Shown here: positions 14,623 through 23,275 of the stretch, piece after piece
Layout: each line of letters starts with the position of its first letter
Numbering within the stretch: the stretch's first letter is position 1
Assembly (NCBI GenBank): GCA_018900975.1
Contig: JAHIFK010000224.1
Location: 1-25,590 of the forward strand
Direction: 5' to 3'
Source: Methanobacteriota archaeon
GTDB taxonomy: Archaea; Halobacteriota; Methanosarcinia; Methanosarcinales; Methanoperedenaceae
Length of the DNA stretch: 25,590 nt
Translations under genes and position numbers: made by a program
Notes under the pieces: model-generated
Databases searched by the model: none
What the model saw: the letters and a program-made list of their open reading frames with translations, nothing else
What the model was told of the DNA's origin: nothing

Positions 14623-16032
14623 TCAAAGGTTCTTATCCTCTTTCATGACCTTAAGGAGTTCGAGAATAGAATACCCTGCCCTTGTGACCCCCATGCTTCG
14701 GTTATCCGTATCTGTTCCAACAAGATAGAGGTTCGCTATCGGTGAGCGCTGACCTGCAAAATATCCATTGATCGTTACTGCGGCTTTTTCTGGTATTGTA
14801 ACCTGGTAATGGGTCATCTCGATTTTGTTCTCTATTTCTGGGACAGCATTAATTATTATCTCAAGCGCGCGCTTCTTTTCGCTTTCTATGTTCTTTTTGT
14901 CGTCAATAATGAAGGTGAACCCGACTAACTGCTTGCCTTTTGGCGCAATACCAGGATCGTAATTGCTGATCGGCATTGCCCAGTACGCACCGTTCTTGAA
15001 CCAGACCTCTGAGCCGATATAATCGAATTCCTTCATTTTTTCGCTCAAGCCATGCCATATCGTAAGGCTCAATGTCTGCTCGATGCGGGAGACATTCTCT
15101 TTGAAATCGGATGGCAGCGGAACAAGGGATGGAAGGGTTTTTACAAAACCTGAGTAAACAACTGCATCCGCGGTATAAGAATCAGTATCAGTGGCAACAC
15201 CTGTTGTTTCCCCGTTAAGGGTGATTATCTCGCTCACACGTTCACCTGTCTTAATACTGACATTCGCAGGCATCGAATATAGAACCGAATTAAGAAATGA
15301 TTTAAGCCCTCCTCGCGGGTATGCCTGGGCGTACGCCACCTTGTTCGTGGCAAGCCTGCCCAGCGTTGACAGACGTGAGGTCAACTGGTATTTTGACAAC
15401 ATATCTGACAGCATTGCCGTATAAGAATTATTATTTTCCACGGTTTCGTCTTTAAAGATATCCTCTGAAACGCTGTCCCTCACAAAGCTGCTGCCGTAAA
15501 GAACACGGTTCACGGAAGTTTCTTTCATGGATTTCCCTGAAAGGAATGGGGCGATAGCGTCCACAAAATCCAGTGTATCTTTTGAAAGGCCTTTCGGCAG
15601 GAAATCATATACTGACTGGTTGACGTCAAGCATCCCAAAAGCGTTCAAAGTGAGCGCCTTTGTGAGCGCCTGTGAGAGCAGCAGCCTGTCTTTTCTGGGA
15701 AGGACATCAAAGGTCACAAAATCCTGGATATTTGAGGGAATTTTTGTAAGACCTTTCTCTGTCCTCACATAGTAAGTACCATAGTCTAAAAATACCGGAA
15801 CATATGTGAAATATTCATCCATCAAACGCCGCAGCGGTCCAACCTTTAGGTGCGTTATTGCATGTGGGCCCGTGTCCACCTGGAAGCCATCCACCATATA
15901 GCTGTTGCAGTTGCCCCCTACCGAGCCGTTCTTTTCCAGAACGAGAACGCTTTTCCCGTGCTTTGAAAGCGCAAGAGCGGACATGAGACCGCTTATGCCC
16001 CCTCCTATAACAATAACGTCGTAATCAGTCAT
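14623..16032 (-). CDS. FAD-dependent oxidoreductase, phytoene-desaturase/carotenoid-isomerase-like
   Basis: This protein of about 469 residues starts with a perfect dinucleotide-binding motif, DYDVIVIGGGISGLMSALAL, followed by LEKNGSVGGNCNSY and DTGPHAITHL, the order seen in the CrtI/amine-oxidase-like flavoproteins. The C-terminus has the second FAD segment NLYLVGTDTDNRSMGVTRAG. In archaea such proteins act on isoprenoids (carotenoid or polyprenyl desaturation, saturation or isomerisation) or related hydrophobic substrates; the exact reaction cannot be read here. ATG 16032 is preferred over GTG 16038, with AGGTG just upstream. It follows the PHP gene by 12 bases and is probably co-transcribed with it. 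Confidence 0.78.
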   Translation of the reverse strand: MTDYDVIVIGGGISGLMSALALSKHGKSVLVLEKNGSVGGNCNSYMVDGFQVDTGPHAITHLKVGPLRRLMDEYFTYVPVFLDYGTYYVRTEKGLTKIPSNIQDFVTFDVLPRKDRLLLSQALTKALTLNAFGMLDVNQSVYDFLPKGLSKDTLDFVDAIAPFLSGKSMKETSVNRVLYGSSFVRDSVSEDIFKDETVENNNSYTAMLSDMLSKYQLTSRLSTLGRLATNKVAYAQAYPRGGLKSFLNSVLYSMPANVSIKTGERVSEIITLNGETTGVATDTDSYTADAVVYSGFVKTLPSLVPLPSDFKENVSRIEQTLSLTIWHGLSEKMKEFDYIGSEVWFKNGAYWAMPISNYDPGIAPKGKQLVGFTFIIDDKKNIESEKKRALEIIINAVPEIENKIEMTHYQVTIPEKAAVTINGYFAGQRSPIANLYLVGTDTDNRSMGVTRAGYSILELLKVMKEDKNL

Positions 16033-16044
16033 GTACACCTAATC

Positions 16045-16728
16045 TTATGCCCCACTATGAAAAATCTTGCTATGGAGTGCTCTGGCACGTCTGCGCATTC
16101 TCCGTACCAGCGCCCGTATTGCATGGATCATAATAATATTGGGGGGAATGACCTTCCCGCCTGACCTTGTTTTTCCATTGCGTATGGATTCAAGCGCCTG
16201 GCTTTCGCCGATATGCGTGTCTATATCTGTAAACCCGAGCCCTATGGTCGAAAGCAGGTGGGAGTCGCTGCCGCCCACTTCGGGTTTTCCAAGCACAGAA
16301 GCCATATGTCTTGCTTTTTCGTTCTCACCGAATACGCATCTTGAATTAAAGGTCTCTATGGCGTCAGCGTCCTTTGCTGCAAATCCGATGCTATCTTTCT
16401 TGAAAGGATGCGGGGCGATCACAACTCCACCTTTTTGCCGGGCGATATTGATAGTCTCTAATACCGGAAGGCCAGGCTGGATATTTTCTCTTATCCCGAG
16501 CACGATAAGGTGTCCATCTGAAGTAGATATCTCAATGCCCGGGATCACAAGCAGGGGAAGGTTCAACTCTTTCGTGCGCTCTATCGCACGCAAACTCCCC
16601 TCAACCGTGTTGTGGTCGCAAATTGCAATGCCGTCAAGCCCCTTACTGACTGCCCGCTTCAGTATATCATCCACTTCAAGACTGCTATCGGTCGAGTAAT
16701 TCGAATGTATGTGAAGATCGAAACGCAT
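16045..16728 (-). CDS. PHP-domain phosphoesterase
   Basis: This 227-residue protein has the PHP metal-site motifs in order: FDLHIHSNYSTDSSLE (residues 3-18), AICDHNTVEGS (DHN), a glutamate in IPGIEIST, VVIAPHPFKKD and GGSDSHLLSTIGLGFTD near residue 155-170. The family hydrolyses phosphoesters (histidinol phosphate, nucleoside 3',5'-bisphosphates, oligonucleotide ends); the short single-domain form here is closest to stand-alone PHP proteins such as YciV/RNase AM-like enzymes, but that assignment is tentative. The C-terminus is arginine-rich (RALVRRMRRRARALHS), which may bind RNA or membranes. First gene of a two-gene operon with the FAD oxidoreductase. Confidence 0.8.
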   Translation of the reverse strand: MRFDLHIHSNYSTDSSLEVDDILKRAVSKGLDGIAICDHNTVEGSLRAIERTKELNLPLLVIPGIEISTSDGHLIVLGIRENIQPGLPVLETINIARQKGGVVIAPHPFKKDSIGFAAKDADAIETFNSRCVFGENEKARHMASVLGKPEVGGSDSHLLSTIGLGFTDIDTHIGESQALESIRNGKTRSGGKVIPPNIIMIHAIRALVRRMRRRARALHSKIFHSGA

Positions 16729-16772
16729 GTACCTATATTTTCTAATGTGTTTAAAAAGTTAACTCCTAAGGA

Positions 16773-16788
16773 AAAAAGTTTAAATACC
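16773..16788 (+). promoter_or_regulatory. BRE/TATA promoter of psmB
   Basis: AAAAAGTTTAAATACC contains a purine-rich BRE and a canonical archaeal TATA box, TTTAAATA, at 16779-16786. Initiation is expected near 16808-16812, leaving a leader of about 45 bases with GAGAGGT seven bases before the psmB ATG. Confidence 0.65.
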
Positions 16789-16854
16789 CATAAATAAATT
16801 AGGTATCACTAATTTTCTCATTTTTATTGATGAGGTATTTGAGAGGTATTTAAA

Positions 16855-17484
16855 ATGGATAATATGGAATATAAAGGAACTACCACGATCGGGTTAGTAT
16901 GCGATACAGGTGTGGTCCTGGCAACAGAGAGAAGAGCAACCATGGGTCACTTCATTGCAAGCAAAGACGCAAAGAAAGTATATCAGATAGACGACTTGAT
17001 AGCCATGACCACGGCCGGCTCAGTAGGGGACGCACAGAGGCTCGTAAAATGGATGCAGGTGGAGTCAAGGCTCTATAAAATGCGCAGGGAAGAGCCAATG
17101 ACTGTTAAGGGTATTGTAAGTCTGCTTGCCAACATCCTGAGCGGGAACAGATACTACCCATACTATGTCCAGCTTCTTGTTGGAGGTTTCGATAAGAACG
17201 GACCCAGTGTATATTCACTTGATGCAATAGGTGGAATAATCGAAGAGAAAAAAGCAGTATCCACAGGATCGGGTTCGCCAATGGCATACGGCGTTCTTGA
17301 AGACAGGTATATTGAAAAGATGCCTATTGATGACGGGGTCGAACTTGCAGTACGAGCGCTGCACAATGCCATGAAGCGCGACTCAGCATCAGGTGATGGT
17401 ATCGAAGTTATCAAAATTACTGCAGACGGATATACGAAGGTAGATGATAACGATATCAAGAATATGCGTAGTGCTTTTACATAA
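16855..17484 (+). CDS. psmB: Proteasome beta subunit
   Basis: The catalytic subunit of the archaeal 20S proteasome. The precursor has an 8-residue propeptide, MDNMEYKG, cleaved before the active-site threonine of TTTIGLVCDTGVVLATE. In mature numbering T1, E17 and K33 are all present, as in Thermoplasma-type enzymes, and SGSGSPMAYGVLE and DSASGDGIEV complete the site around Ser129 and Asp166-type positions. At 209 residues it is full length. GAGAGGT precedes the ATG. The gene is followed by fttA, a gene order common in Euryarchaeota, which links protein turnover and transcription termination genes in one transcript or neighbourhood. The alpha subunit is not in the window. Confidence 0.96.
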   Translation: MDNMEYKGTTTIGLVCDTGVVLATERRATMGHFIASKDAKKVYQIDDLIAMTTAGSVGDAQRLVKWMQVESRLYKMRREEPMTVKGIVSLLANILSGNRYYPYYVQLLVGGFDKNGPSVYSLDAIGGIIEEKKAVSTGSGSPMAYGVLEDRYIEKMPIDDGVELAVRALHNAMKRDSASGDGIEVIKITADGYTKVDDNDIKNMRSAFT

Positions 17485-17501
17485 TTTTATTTTTATTTTT
17501 T
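17485..17501 (+). terminator. U-rich tract directly after psmB
   Basis: TTTTATTTTTATTTTTTT begins at the base after the psmB stop codon and ends about 22 bases before the fttA ATG. Long U tracts are the signal used by archaeal RNA polymerase and by FttA/aCPSF1 for 3'-end formation, so some transcripts may end here and fttA may be partly read through. Confidence 0.55.
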
Positions 17502-17523
17502 GAATTTTAGAAGGAAAAATACG

Positions 17524-19437
17524 ATGACTGTTGATGAAGTAATAACTGAATTAAAATTAAAAATAAGAGCCAAACTTCCCCCCGATGTAACAATATCGGA
17601 TGTGGATTTTGAAGGACCTGAACTCGTTATTTATACAGAAGAGCCGAGAAAATTTGCGGACAACGGCGATCTGATAAAAGGTCTTGCAAAGGAGTTAAGA
17701 AAACGCCTTGTAGTAAGACCTGACCCGAAAGTACTGGTGCAGCCCGAAGAAGCTATTGCCGCAATTACGAGAATAGTTCCATCTGAATCAGTCATCTCAA
17801 ACCATTATTTTGATGTTGACACCGGAGAGGTCGTAATAGAAGCAGAGAAGCCGGGTCTTGTCATAGGCAGGCACGGAGAGACGCTGCGGGAGATCACAAA
17901 AGAGATCGGATGGACTCCCAAGGTAGTCCGAACCCCTCCCATGAAATCAACCACTGTGAACAACATCCGCCAGTTCATGCGCGCTAACAAGGATGAACGC
18001 AAATCCATCCTGAAAACGATCGGCAGGAAGATACACAGGGGCGTTTCATCAAAGGATAAATGGGTGAGATTGACAACGCTGGGTGCATGCCGTGAGGTTG
18101 GACGCAGCTGCTTTTTGCTATCGACACCTGAAACAAGGATACTTATCGACTGCGGAGTAGCTGTGAGCAGTGATGATAACGGGAGCCCTTACCTTTATGT
18201 TCCGGAGGTTCAACCGATCAGTCAGATAGATGCAGTAATTCTTACACATGCACACCTTGATCACATGGGGCTTGTACCACTTTTATACAAATACGGCTAC
18301 GAAGGGCCGGTTTACTGTACCCCGCCAACGCGCGACCTGATGGCGCTGCTTCAACTGGATTACATAGACGTAGCGGCAAAAGAAGGCAGGAAGGCGCCTT
18401 ATGAGTCGGCGATGATCCGCGAAGTGCTGAAGCATACTATTACATTGAACTACGGAGATGTAACAGACATAGCTCCTGACATGAAGCTCACGTTACATAA
18501 TGCCGGACACATCATCGGTTCATCGATAGCGCATTTCCATGTTGGGGACGGATTGTACAATATAGCGTTCACGGGTGATTTCAAGTTCGAGAAAACCCGT
18601 CTTTTCGATCCAGCAACCACGGATTTCCCGCGCATTGAAACGCTTGTGATGGAAGCAACGTACGGCGGGTCAAGGGATATGCAGCCACCGCGAAAAGAGG
18701 CTGAGCGGAACATCACGCAGATAGCGAAAGAGACCCTTGAAAATGGTGGAAGTGTCATAATCCCGACATTTGCAGTGGGACGAAGCCAGGAAGTCATGAT
18801 AGTATTAGAGGAAGCCATCCGAAAAGGAATAATACCTGATGTCCCTGTTTATCTTGACGGGATGATATCCGAGGCTACAGCGATCCATACCACTCATCCT
18901 GAATATCTGAACAATGAACTCAGGAACCAGATCTTCCATAAGGGAATGAACCCGTTCCTTTCAAAATGTTTCGTCCAGGTGGACTCAAAAGAAAAACGGC
19001 AGAAGATTATCGAAAACCGCGAGCCGTGCATCGTCCTGGCTACATCAGGTATGATGAACGGCGGACCTATCATGGAATACCTGAAAGCCTTCGGACCTGA
19101 GGAAAAGTTCACGCTGGTATTTGTAGGTTACCAGGCTGAAGGTACTCTTGGAAGGCGCATCCAGAAGGGATGGAAGGAGATCCCCATGTCAACTGGAGCC
19201 GGAAGGACAGAGACCATCAAGATCAATATGCGAATCGAGACCGCCGACGGTTTCTCTGGTCACTCAGACAGGGGGCAGCTTATGGAATACATAAGAAGGA
19301 TGAGACCACGCGCCGAGCATATCCTGACGCAACATGGCGATGATAAGAACTGCATGGACCTGGCAAGCTCGATATACAGGAAGTACAAGATAGAGACCAG
19401 GGCGCCAATGAACCTTGAGACGATAAGACTGGCTTAG
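17524..19437 (+). CDS. fttA: FttA/aCPSF1, beta-CASP ribonuclease and transcription termination factor
   Basis: Archaeal CPSF73 homologue that cleaves nascent RNA 3' ends and terminates transcription. It has two N-terminal KH domains (the second with VIGRHGETLREI near residue 113-124), then a metallo-beta-lactamase domain with LTHAHLDHMGLVP carrying HxHxDH (242-247), FTGDFKFE and GHSDRGQL, and an inserted beta-CASP domain with PTFAVGRSQE and SGMMNGGP. The C-terminal HGDDKNC segment completes the metal site. From ATG 17524 it is 637 residues, the usual length; an upstream TTG at 17500 would add eight residues but AGAAGG sits correctly before the ATG. The protein acts as a dimer. It lies 40 bases after psmB. 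Confidence 0.95.
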   Translation: MTVDEVITELKLKIRAKLPPDVTISDVDFEGPELVIYTEEPRKFADNGDLIKGLAKELRKRLVVRPDPKVLVQPEEAIAAITRIVPSESVISNHYFDVDTGEVVIEAEKPGLVIGRHGETLREITKEIGWTPKVVRTPPMKSTTVNNIRQFMRANKDERKSILKTIGRKIHRGVSSKDKWVRLTTLGACREVGRSCFLLSTPETRILIDCGVAVSSDDNGSPYLYVPEVQPISQIDAVILTHAHLDHMGLVPLLYKYGYEGPVYCTPPTRDLMALLQLDYIDVAAKEGRKAPYESAMIREVLKHTITLNYGDVTDIAPDMKLTLHNAGHIIGSSIAHFHVGDGLYNIAFTGDFKFEKTRLFDPATTDFPRIETLVMEATYGGSRDMQPPRKEAERNITQIAKETLENGGSVIIPTFAVGRSQEVMIVLEEAIRKGIIPDVPVYLDGMISEATAIHTTHPEYLNNELRNQIFHKGMNPFLSKCFVQVDSKEKRQKIIENREPCIVLATSGMMNGGPIMEYLKAFGPEEKFTLVFVGYQAEGTLGRRIQKGWKEIPMSTGAGRTETIKINMRIETADGFSGHSDRGQLMEYIRRMRPRAEHILTQHGDDKNCMDLASSIYRKYKIETRAPMNLETIRLA

Positions 19438-19473
19438 CAACACTTAAACTTTCTACTACCTATTCAGAGTTAT

Positions 19474-19848
19474 ATGGTCAAAGTTGAAGTCGTGATGGAT
19501 GAAAGGGCTTTGCTTGCAAGAGCCATGCTCAACCTCAAGCTGATAAAAATATCATGGGCTTTATTCTTTATACTTATTGGTGCGAGCTGGATACTTGAAA
19601 ACCTCGATAAGATAAATAACGCCATGATGTGGGCTTTAATATATGCGGGAAGCGGCGCGATCCTTCTTTTATTGAATCTCCTGAGATACTTTTATAAATT
19701 CAATATAAGCAGGTTCACTATCGGGCTTGGAGTTCTCGGAGTACTGATGGGTGTAGGAAATATTTATTCGCCTGGAACCATTTCTATATGGGCTGCGATC
19801 GTACTTATCATAGGGTTAAGTATGCTGCTCGGGGCGATCAAGAAATAA
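19474..19848 (+). CDS. Small integral membrane protein, four predicted helices
   Basis: A 124-residue protein with a charged N-terminus (MVKVEVVMDERALLARAM) and four hydrophobic segments: ISWALFFILIGASWIL, MMWALIYAGSGAILLLLNLL, FTIGLGVLGVLMGVG and ISIWAAIVLIIGLSMLLGAI. The layout resembles small membrane-spanning domains found in LiaF-like and DUF5668-type proteins, but this is not a firm match. It starts 36 bases after fttA on the same strand and may be in its transcript. No function can be assigned. Confidence 0.68.
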   Translation: MVKVEVVMDERALLARAMLNLKLIKISWALFFILIGASWILENLDKINNAMMWALIYAGSGAILLLLNLLRYFYKFNISRFTIGLGVLGVLMGVGNIYSPGTISIWAAIVLIIGLSMLLGAIKK

Positions 19849-19888
19849 TTTCAGTAATAAAGTCGCAGCGCACGGGTTTTTTAATGTA

Positions 19889-20011
19889 TAGGAAACTATA
19901 AATGCGTATCTATATCCTGCGGCTGATTCTCAATCCGAAAGAATTAAGTTCTTTGAAGAGACAGTAAAGAATGATTTAAACAATGGTATCAACTACACAA
20001 GGAATAATTTT
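19889..20011 (+). pseudogene. Possible gene remnant in frame with the next CDS
   Basis: After a TAG at about 19887, the frame of the following gene is already open and reads NAYLYPAADSQSERIKFFEE and on to RNNF directly before ATG 20012, without any ATG, GTG or TTG. The amino-acid make-up is protein-like (amphipathic, acidic helix). It may be the tail of a lost gene joined to the next one, or chance openness over 120 bases. Confidence 0.3.
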
Positions 20012-20356
20012 ATGAATGCAATGAAGGAAAAAGCAATTTGGTTAGTATATGATTTTGATTTAGGCGGGGATATTCAAGGATTATACAAATGGTTGGATTC
20101 AAAGGGTGCTATTGAGTGCGGAAATAGCGTTGCTTTTCTAAAATTCAGTTTCGAAGAAAATTTTTATCAGGAACTTAGAGAAGAGTTAATGAAACATGTT
20201 ACTATACAAAATAAGGATAGAATTTATATTATTTATAGGGATGCTAGAAAAATGAGAGGTAAGTTCCTAAGTGGAGAAAGAAAGAAAAATCCATGGGCTG
20301 GATATGCACTAGTAGGTGTTGCAGCAGAAGAAGAAGAGGAAGAATCGGAAGATTAG
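20012..20356 (+). CDS. Uncharacterised small protein, possible partner of a PIN-domain protein
   Basis: A 114-residue protein with the pattern KAIWLVYDFDLGGDIQGLYK, CGNSVAFLKF, KDRIYIIYRDARKMRGKF and KKNPWAGYALVG, ending in an acidic tail (EEEEEESED). The beta-alpha-beta-beta-alpha-beta layout and the IYIIYRD...GKF..G.RK segment bring to mind the ferredoxin-like fold of Cas2/VapD proteins, but I cannot confirm this by eye and no CRISPR locus is here. The stop lies 10 bases before a PIN-domain frame, so it may be the antidote or partner of that nuclease. ATG 20012 has a weak purine-rich AAGGAA upstream. Confidence 0.55.
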   Translation: MNAMKEKAIWLVYDFDLGGDIQGLYKWLDSKGAIECGNSVAFLKFSFEENFYQELREELMKHVTIQNKDRIYIIYRDARKMRGKFLSGERKKNPWAGYALVGVAAEEEEEESED

Positions 20357-20366
20357 CTATTTAATA

Positions 20367-20631
20367 ATGAAATATATTCTGGCTGATACTGGTTTCTGGA
20401 TTGCATTATTAGATGGAAGTGATGAGCGTGATAAACAATCTGCCGCAAGAGAAATCTTCTCAGTAATTAGGTCATCAAACACTCAGATATTATTTCCTTC
20501 TATAATCTATACTGAATTATTGAGAACTAGATTTTTCAAGTTTTGACCAATGTCTCATAGAAGAATGTCGGGAATTCGTCAAAGTCCACGATAAATGCCT
20601 TGAAATCGCATATATTCATAGACGAGATTGT
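20367..20631 (+). pseudogene. PIN-domain protein, truncated or frameshifted
   Basis: The first 59 residues are a typical PIN nuclease start: MKYILADTGFWIALLDGSDE with the first catalytic aspartate, and SIIYTELLRTR with the conserved glutamate. A TGA at about 20544 then ends the frame, far short of the 125-140 residues of the family. A shift of one frame gives FDQCLIEECREFVKVHDKCL and on to a TAG at 20631, a protein-like continuation. The later acidic residues of the PIN site are missing, so the nuclease is probably dead. PIN toxins cleave RNA and are usually paired with an antitoxin. Confidence 0.6.
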
Positions 20632-20661
20632 TAGAAAATGAATCTTTTAACTTAAGACCAC

Positions 20662-22170
20662 TTACATGCTCGCTTCTTTGAACCTATTAACGACGAAATC
20701 CTTCTCAAGCGACGCAAGGAAATGCCCTGCGCGCGGTCCTGACTTAATCCCCAGGAGTGCAAGATATACGGTTTCAAAGACGTCCTTCCCTTCAAGTCCG
20801 GTCTCCTGTGCCACTTTATACACGGTGTCATGGATATCCTGACCGCTCATGCCATGCTCAAACTCATCAGCTAACATAACAAGCGCCTTCTTCTGCTCTT
20901 TCGTAAAGCTCTTGACCTGCGGTGGAAGCGTTTCCTGTACCTTGAATTTCACGAACAACGGCGCGTATTTTGCTAGCCAGTTCCTCGCATTGTCAGCCCT
21001 CTGCCTGATGCCTTCAATATCCGAGGTATCATAATTCGTGCGCGCAATTACAGTAAGCAGGTGATCAAAACCCCTGTTGTCCGCTATCTGCACCGCAGTC
21101 ACCATGTGCCTGTAAGGAATATTTGATAGTTTTGTGCCTTCTGTCTGTGAAAGCTGGTATGCGCGTTTATCGCCTTCAACCATATCATACTCATCGATCA
21201 GGTTAAGGAGGGCAAGTCCTGGATCAAATTCAATGTGCTTTTCCGGCTTCTGCCTGATTATCAGGTAGCGCAGCACTTCTGGCGGTACGATATCGAGCAT
21301 ATCGTTTATTGAGATAGCAAGACCTGTTGACGAATGCATTGCGCCTTTGCCTTTGAGCATGATCCATTCGTACACTATCGGATGTGGGGGCTCATAACCA
21401 TATATCTCACGGCTTATGCGCTTTCCGGTATCATATGAACCGCCAGCAGTGGCGTGGTCCTTTCCGAAAGGTTCGACAGTCGTGCCGAATATTGGCCACC
21501 GCGCAGGCCAGTCAACGCGCCAGGTGAGCTTCCCTCCGCCTTTCATGGATACGGTGCCTGTTGAGCCGCATTTACAGACATAATCCACAGTCTCTTTTTC
21601 AGGGTCAAACCCTGTAACTTTTGTCGAGTTCAGCCGCCCACATGCTGTGCAGATGGCATTGTACGGACTCCAGCCAGGTTCCAGTTCCCTTCCAGACACT
21701 TCTGAAAGTATGGCTGCAATTTTGTCCTTGCCTAAAAGTGCTTTCTTTATCGCCTCAACATATTTCCCTTCTTTATAGAGTTCATCAGCCCTGTAAACAT
21801 CAGGCTTTATTCCCAGCGTATGCAGTGCCTCGATAAAAGGAAGCAGGAAATGTTCTGAATAACTCTTATGGCTGCCGCAGGGGCAGGGAATATCTGAAAG
21901 GGGTTTCCCCACATGGCTCTCATAATCTTTCGAAAGAAATGGATACACCTTACGGAGAGGGTCAAGCGTATCAGCGATATATATGAGCCGCACATCTGCG
22001 CCTTTATCCTTTAGCGCCCTGTAAACCGCGTCTGCAGTTACTACTTCTCTCATATTGCCGATGTGAATAGCGCCTGAAGGGGTAATTCCCGAAGCTACTG
22101 TGTGATTTTTGTTCCGAGAAAGCGCCTCTTCTGCTATGACATCTGCCCAGTGTATTGTTTCGTTATTCAT
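20662..22170 (-). CDS. lysS: Class I lysyl-tRNA synthetase
   Basis: The archaeal type of LysRS, unrelated to the bacterial class II enzyme. It charges tRNA-Lys with lysine. The class I signature HIGN is at residues 36-39 (GITPSGAIHIGNMREVV) and the KMSKS-equivalent loop is AMHSS at 277-281. Cysteines at 174, 177, 199 and 201 (CTAC and CKC) and the CPC at 96-98 probably bind zinc. At 502 residues it is full length, ending with the helical anticodon-binding region. AGGGGC lies just before the ATG. It is divergent from coaD, with about 65 bases between the two starts. Confidence 0.95.
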   Translation of the reverse strand: MNNETIHWADVIAEEALSRNKNHTVASGITPSGAIHIGNMREVVTADAVYRALKDKGADVRLIYIADTLDPLRKVYPFLSKDYESHVGKPLSDIPCPCGSHKSYSEHFLLPFIEALHTLGIKPDVYRADELYKEGKYVEAIKKALLGKDKIAAILSEVSGRELEPGWSPYNAICTACGRLNSTKVTGFDPEKETVDYVCKCGSTGTVSMKGGGKLTWRVDWPARWPIFGTTVEPFGKDHATAGGSYDTGKRISREIYGYEPPHPIVYEWIMLKGKGAMHSSTGLAISINDMLDIVPPEVLRYLIIRQKPEKHIEFDPGLALLNLIDEYDMVEGDKRAYQLSQTEGTKLSNIPYRHMVTAVQIADNRGFDHLLTVIARTNYDTSDIEGIRQRADNARNWLAKYAPLFVKFKVQETLPPQVKSFTKEQKKALVMLADEFEHGMSGQDIHDTVYKVAQETGLEGKDVFETVYLALLGIKSGPRAGHFLASLEKDFVVNRFKEASM

Positions 22171-22235
22171 GCCCCTAAAATCGCAGAAGAGATATTAAAA
22201 GATACCCTTATCTTTTGCTTCTCCAATCAGAGAAT

Positions 22236-22697
22236 ATGTCACGAATAGCTGTAGGAGGAACTTTTGATCCGCTGCACGCAGGTCATAAGGCTCTTCTTGC
22301 AAAAGCATCTGAGTTAAGCCGCAGAGGTGAATTGCTTGTAGGGCTAACGTCCAACGATATGGTCAGGAATAAGTTCCATGATGTTGCGGATTATAACCAG
22401 CGCTTTGAAGATGTTTTGGGGTTTGTCAGGTCGCAGGGAATAGAACCTGTTATCGTCAGGCTGGATGACCCTTACGGCCCTTCTATTAAGGAAGATTTTG
22501 ACTGTATAGTTGTGTCTCCTGAAACACATCCTGTTGCATTGAAAATAAACACGATACGCAGGGAAAAAGGCTTGATACCATTAATAATAATTCTGGTGGA
22601 CTACGTACTTGCAGATGATGGTTTACCGATATCAAGCACTCGCATAAAGAGAGGGGAGATAGATGCGAACGGGCGCGTACTGGATAAAAAGAGATGA
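22236..22697 (+). CDS. coaD: Phosphopantetheine adenylyltransferase, archaeal type
   Basis: This 153-residue nucleotidyltransferase transfers AMP to 4'-phosphopantetheine in coenzyme A synthesis. It has the nucleotidyltransferase motif GGTFDPLHAGHKALL (HxGH) at the N-terminus and ISSTRIKRGEID (ISSTxxR) near the C-terminus, with VVSPET in the middle, the archaeal pattern. ATG 22236 (MSRIAVGGTFD) is chosen over an upstream in-frame start at 22215 because the strand that forms the nucleotide site begins immediately. It is divergent from lysS. Confidence 0.92.
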   Translation: MSRIAVGGTFDPLHAGHKALLAKASELSRRGELLVGLTSNDMVRNKFHDVADYNQRFEDVLGFVRSQGIEPVIVRLDDPYGPSIKEDFDCIVVSPETHPVALKINTIRREKGLIPLIIILVDYVLADDGLPISSTRIKRGEIDANGRVLDKKR

Positions 22698-22777
22698 AGT
22701 GAATGGTTTTGGTTATTGATTATTGAATTACCAGGCCTATGTGTTCGTGCGGGATACGAATCTTTGAATATTTCGTC

Positions 22778-23146
22778 TCAAGAACTGAAACACATCGCTG
22801 GATCGTCAAGAGCATGTATCAATTCTCTCGCTACACTGCCTGTTTTCCCTCTGCATGTAAACACAAGGATATTAAGATCAGCCCATTCCAGGCAGCCTAA
22901 ACTCTTTTCAAGGTTTGGAATACCCGATTCTTCAGAACCGGAAAAATCTTCAACAATGGCGGTATTTATATATCCATCCGCTCTCAAGCGATCACGGAGT
23001 TTTAACAGCCGTTCTTTTTCCCCTAAATGTTTACCATCTGAAGGCGGATTATAAGCGCCATAGATAACGATGTGAATTTTATCCTTATAAGCAAGGATAG
23101 ATTCTCTTTTCCTCTTCTGGAATTCGTCGAATCTTCTTTGGATCAT
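22778..23146 (-). CDS. Uncharacterised nucleotide-fold protein, C-terminus possibly frameshifted
   Basis: From ATG 23146 (MIQRRFDEFQ) this protein of about 122 residues has a helical start, then IHIVIYGAYNPPSDGKHLGE, RADGYINTAIVEDF and LEWADLNILVFTCRGKTGSV. The alternating strands and helices and the strand-loop pattern are like the Rossmann-like folds of nucleoside deoxyribosyltransferase or SLOG proteins; this is a layout resemblance only. It ends DDPAMCFSS, but a shift of one frame continues VSVLETKYSKIRIPHEHIGL to a TAA at 22720, so the true C-terminus may have been lost. GTG 23164 would add six residues. Confidence 0.55.
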   Translation of the reverse strand: MIQRRFDEFQKRKRESILAYKDKIHIVIYGAYNPPSDGKHLGEKERLLKLRDRLRADGYINTAIVEDFSGSEESGIPNLEKSLGCLEWADLNILVFTCRGKTGSVARELIHALDDPAMCFSS

Positions 23147-23216
23147 CTCGCCCTTTAAAACCACAGCCCCTTTTTAAGATGGTTTCGATAGATAAGCTTT
23201 TACCTTAGTAGAAATA

Positions 23217-23250
23217 GATATACTCAAGTAGACTAAAATATACTCGATGT
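23217..23250. promoter_or_regulatory. Two phased copies of an ATACTC motif before the regulator gene
   Basis: GATATACTCAAGTAG at 23217 and AATATACTCGATGTG at 23237 are spaced exactly 20 bases apart, two helical turns, so both would face the same side of the DNA. They lie 26-60 bases upstream of the ArsR-like regulator start and could be its operators. Confidence 0.4.
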
Positions 23251-23275
23251 GACGATTCACCTTGAGGGATGTACC

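Noticed and set aside
16067..16699. 210-residue open frame on the plus strand opposite the PHP gene
   Set aside because: It lies antisense to a clear PHP protein and shows no recognisable motif, so it is a shadow of that gene.
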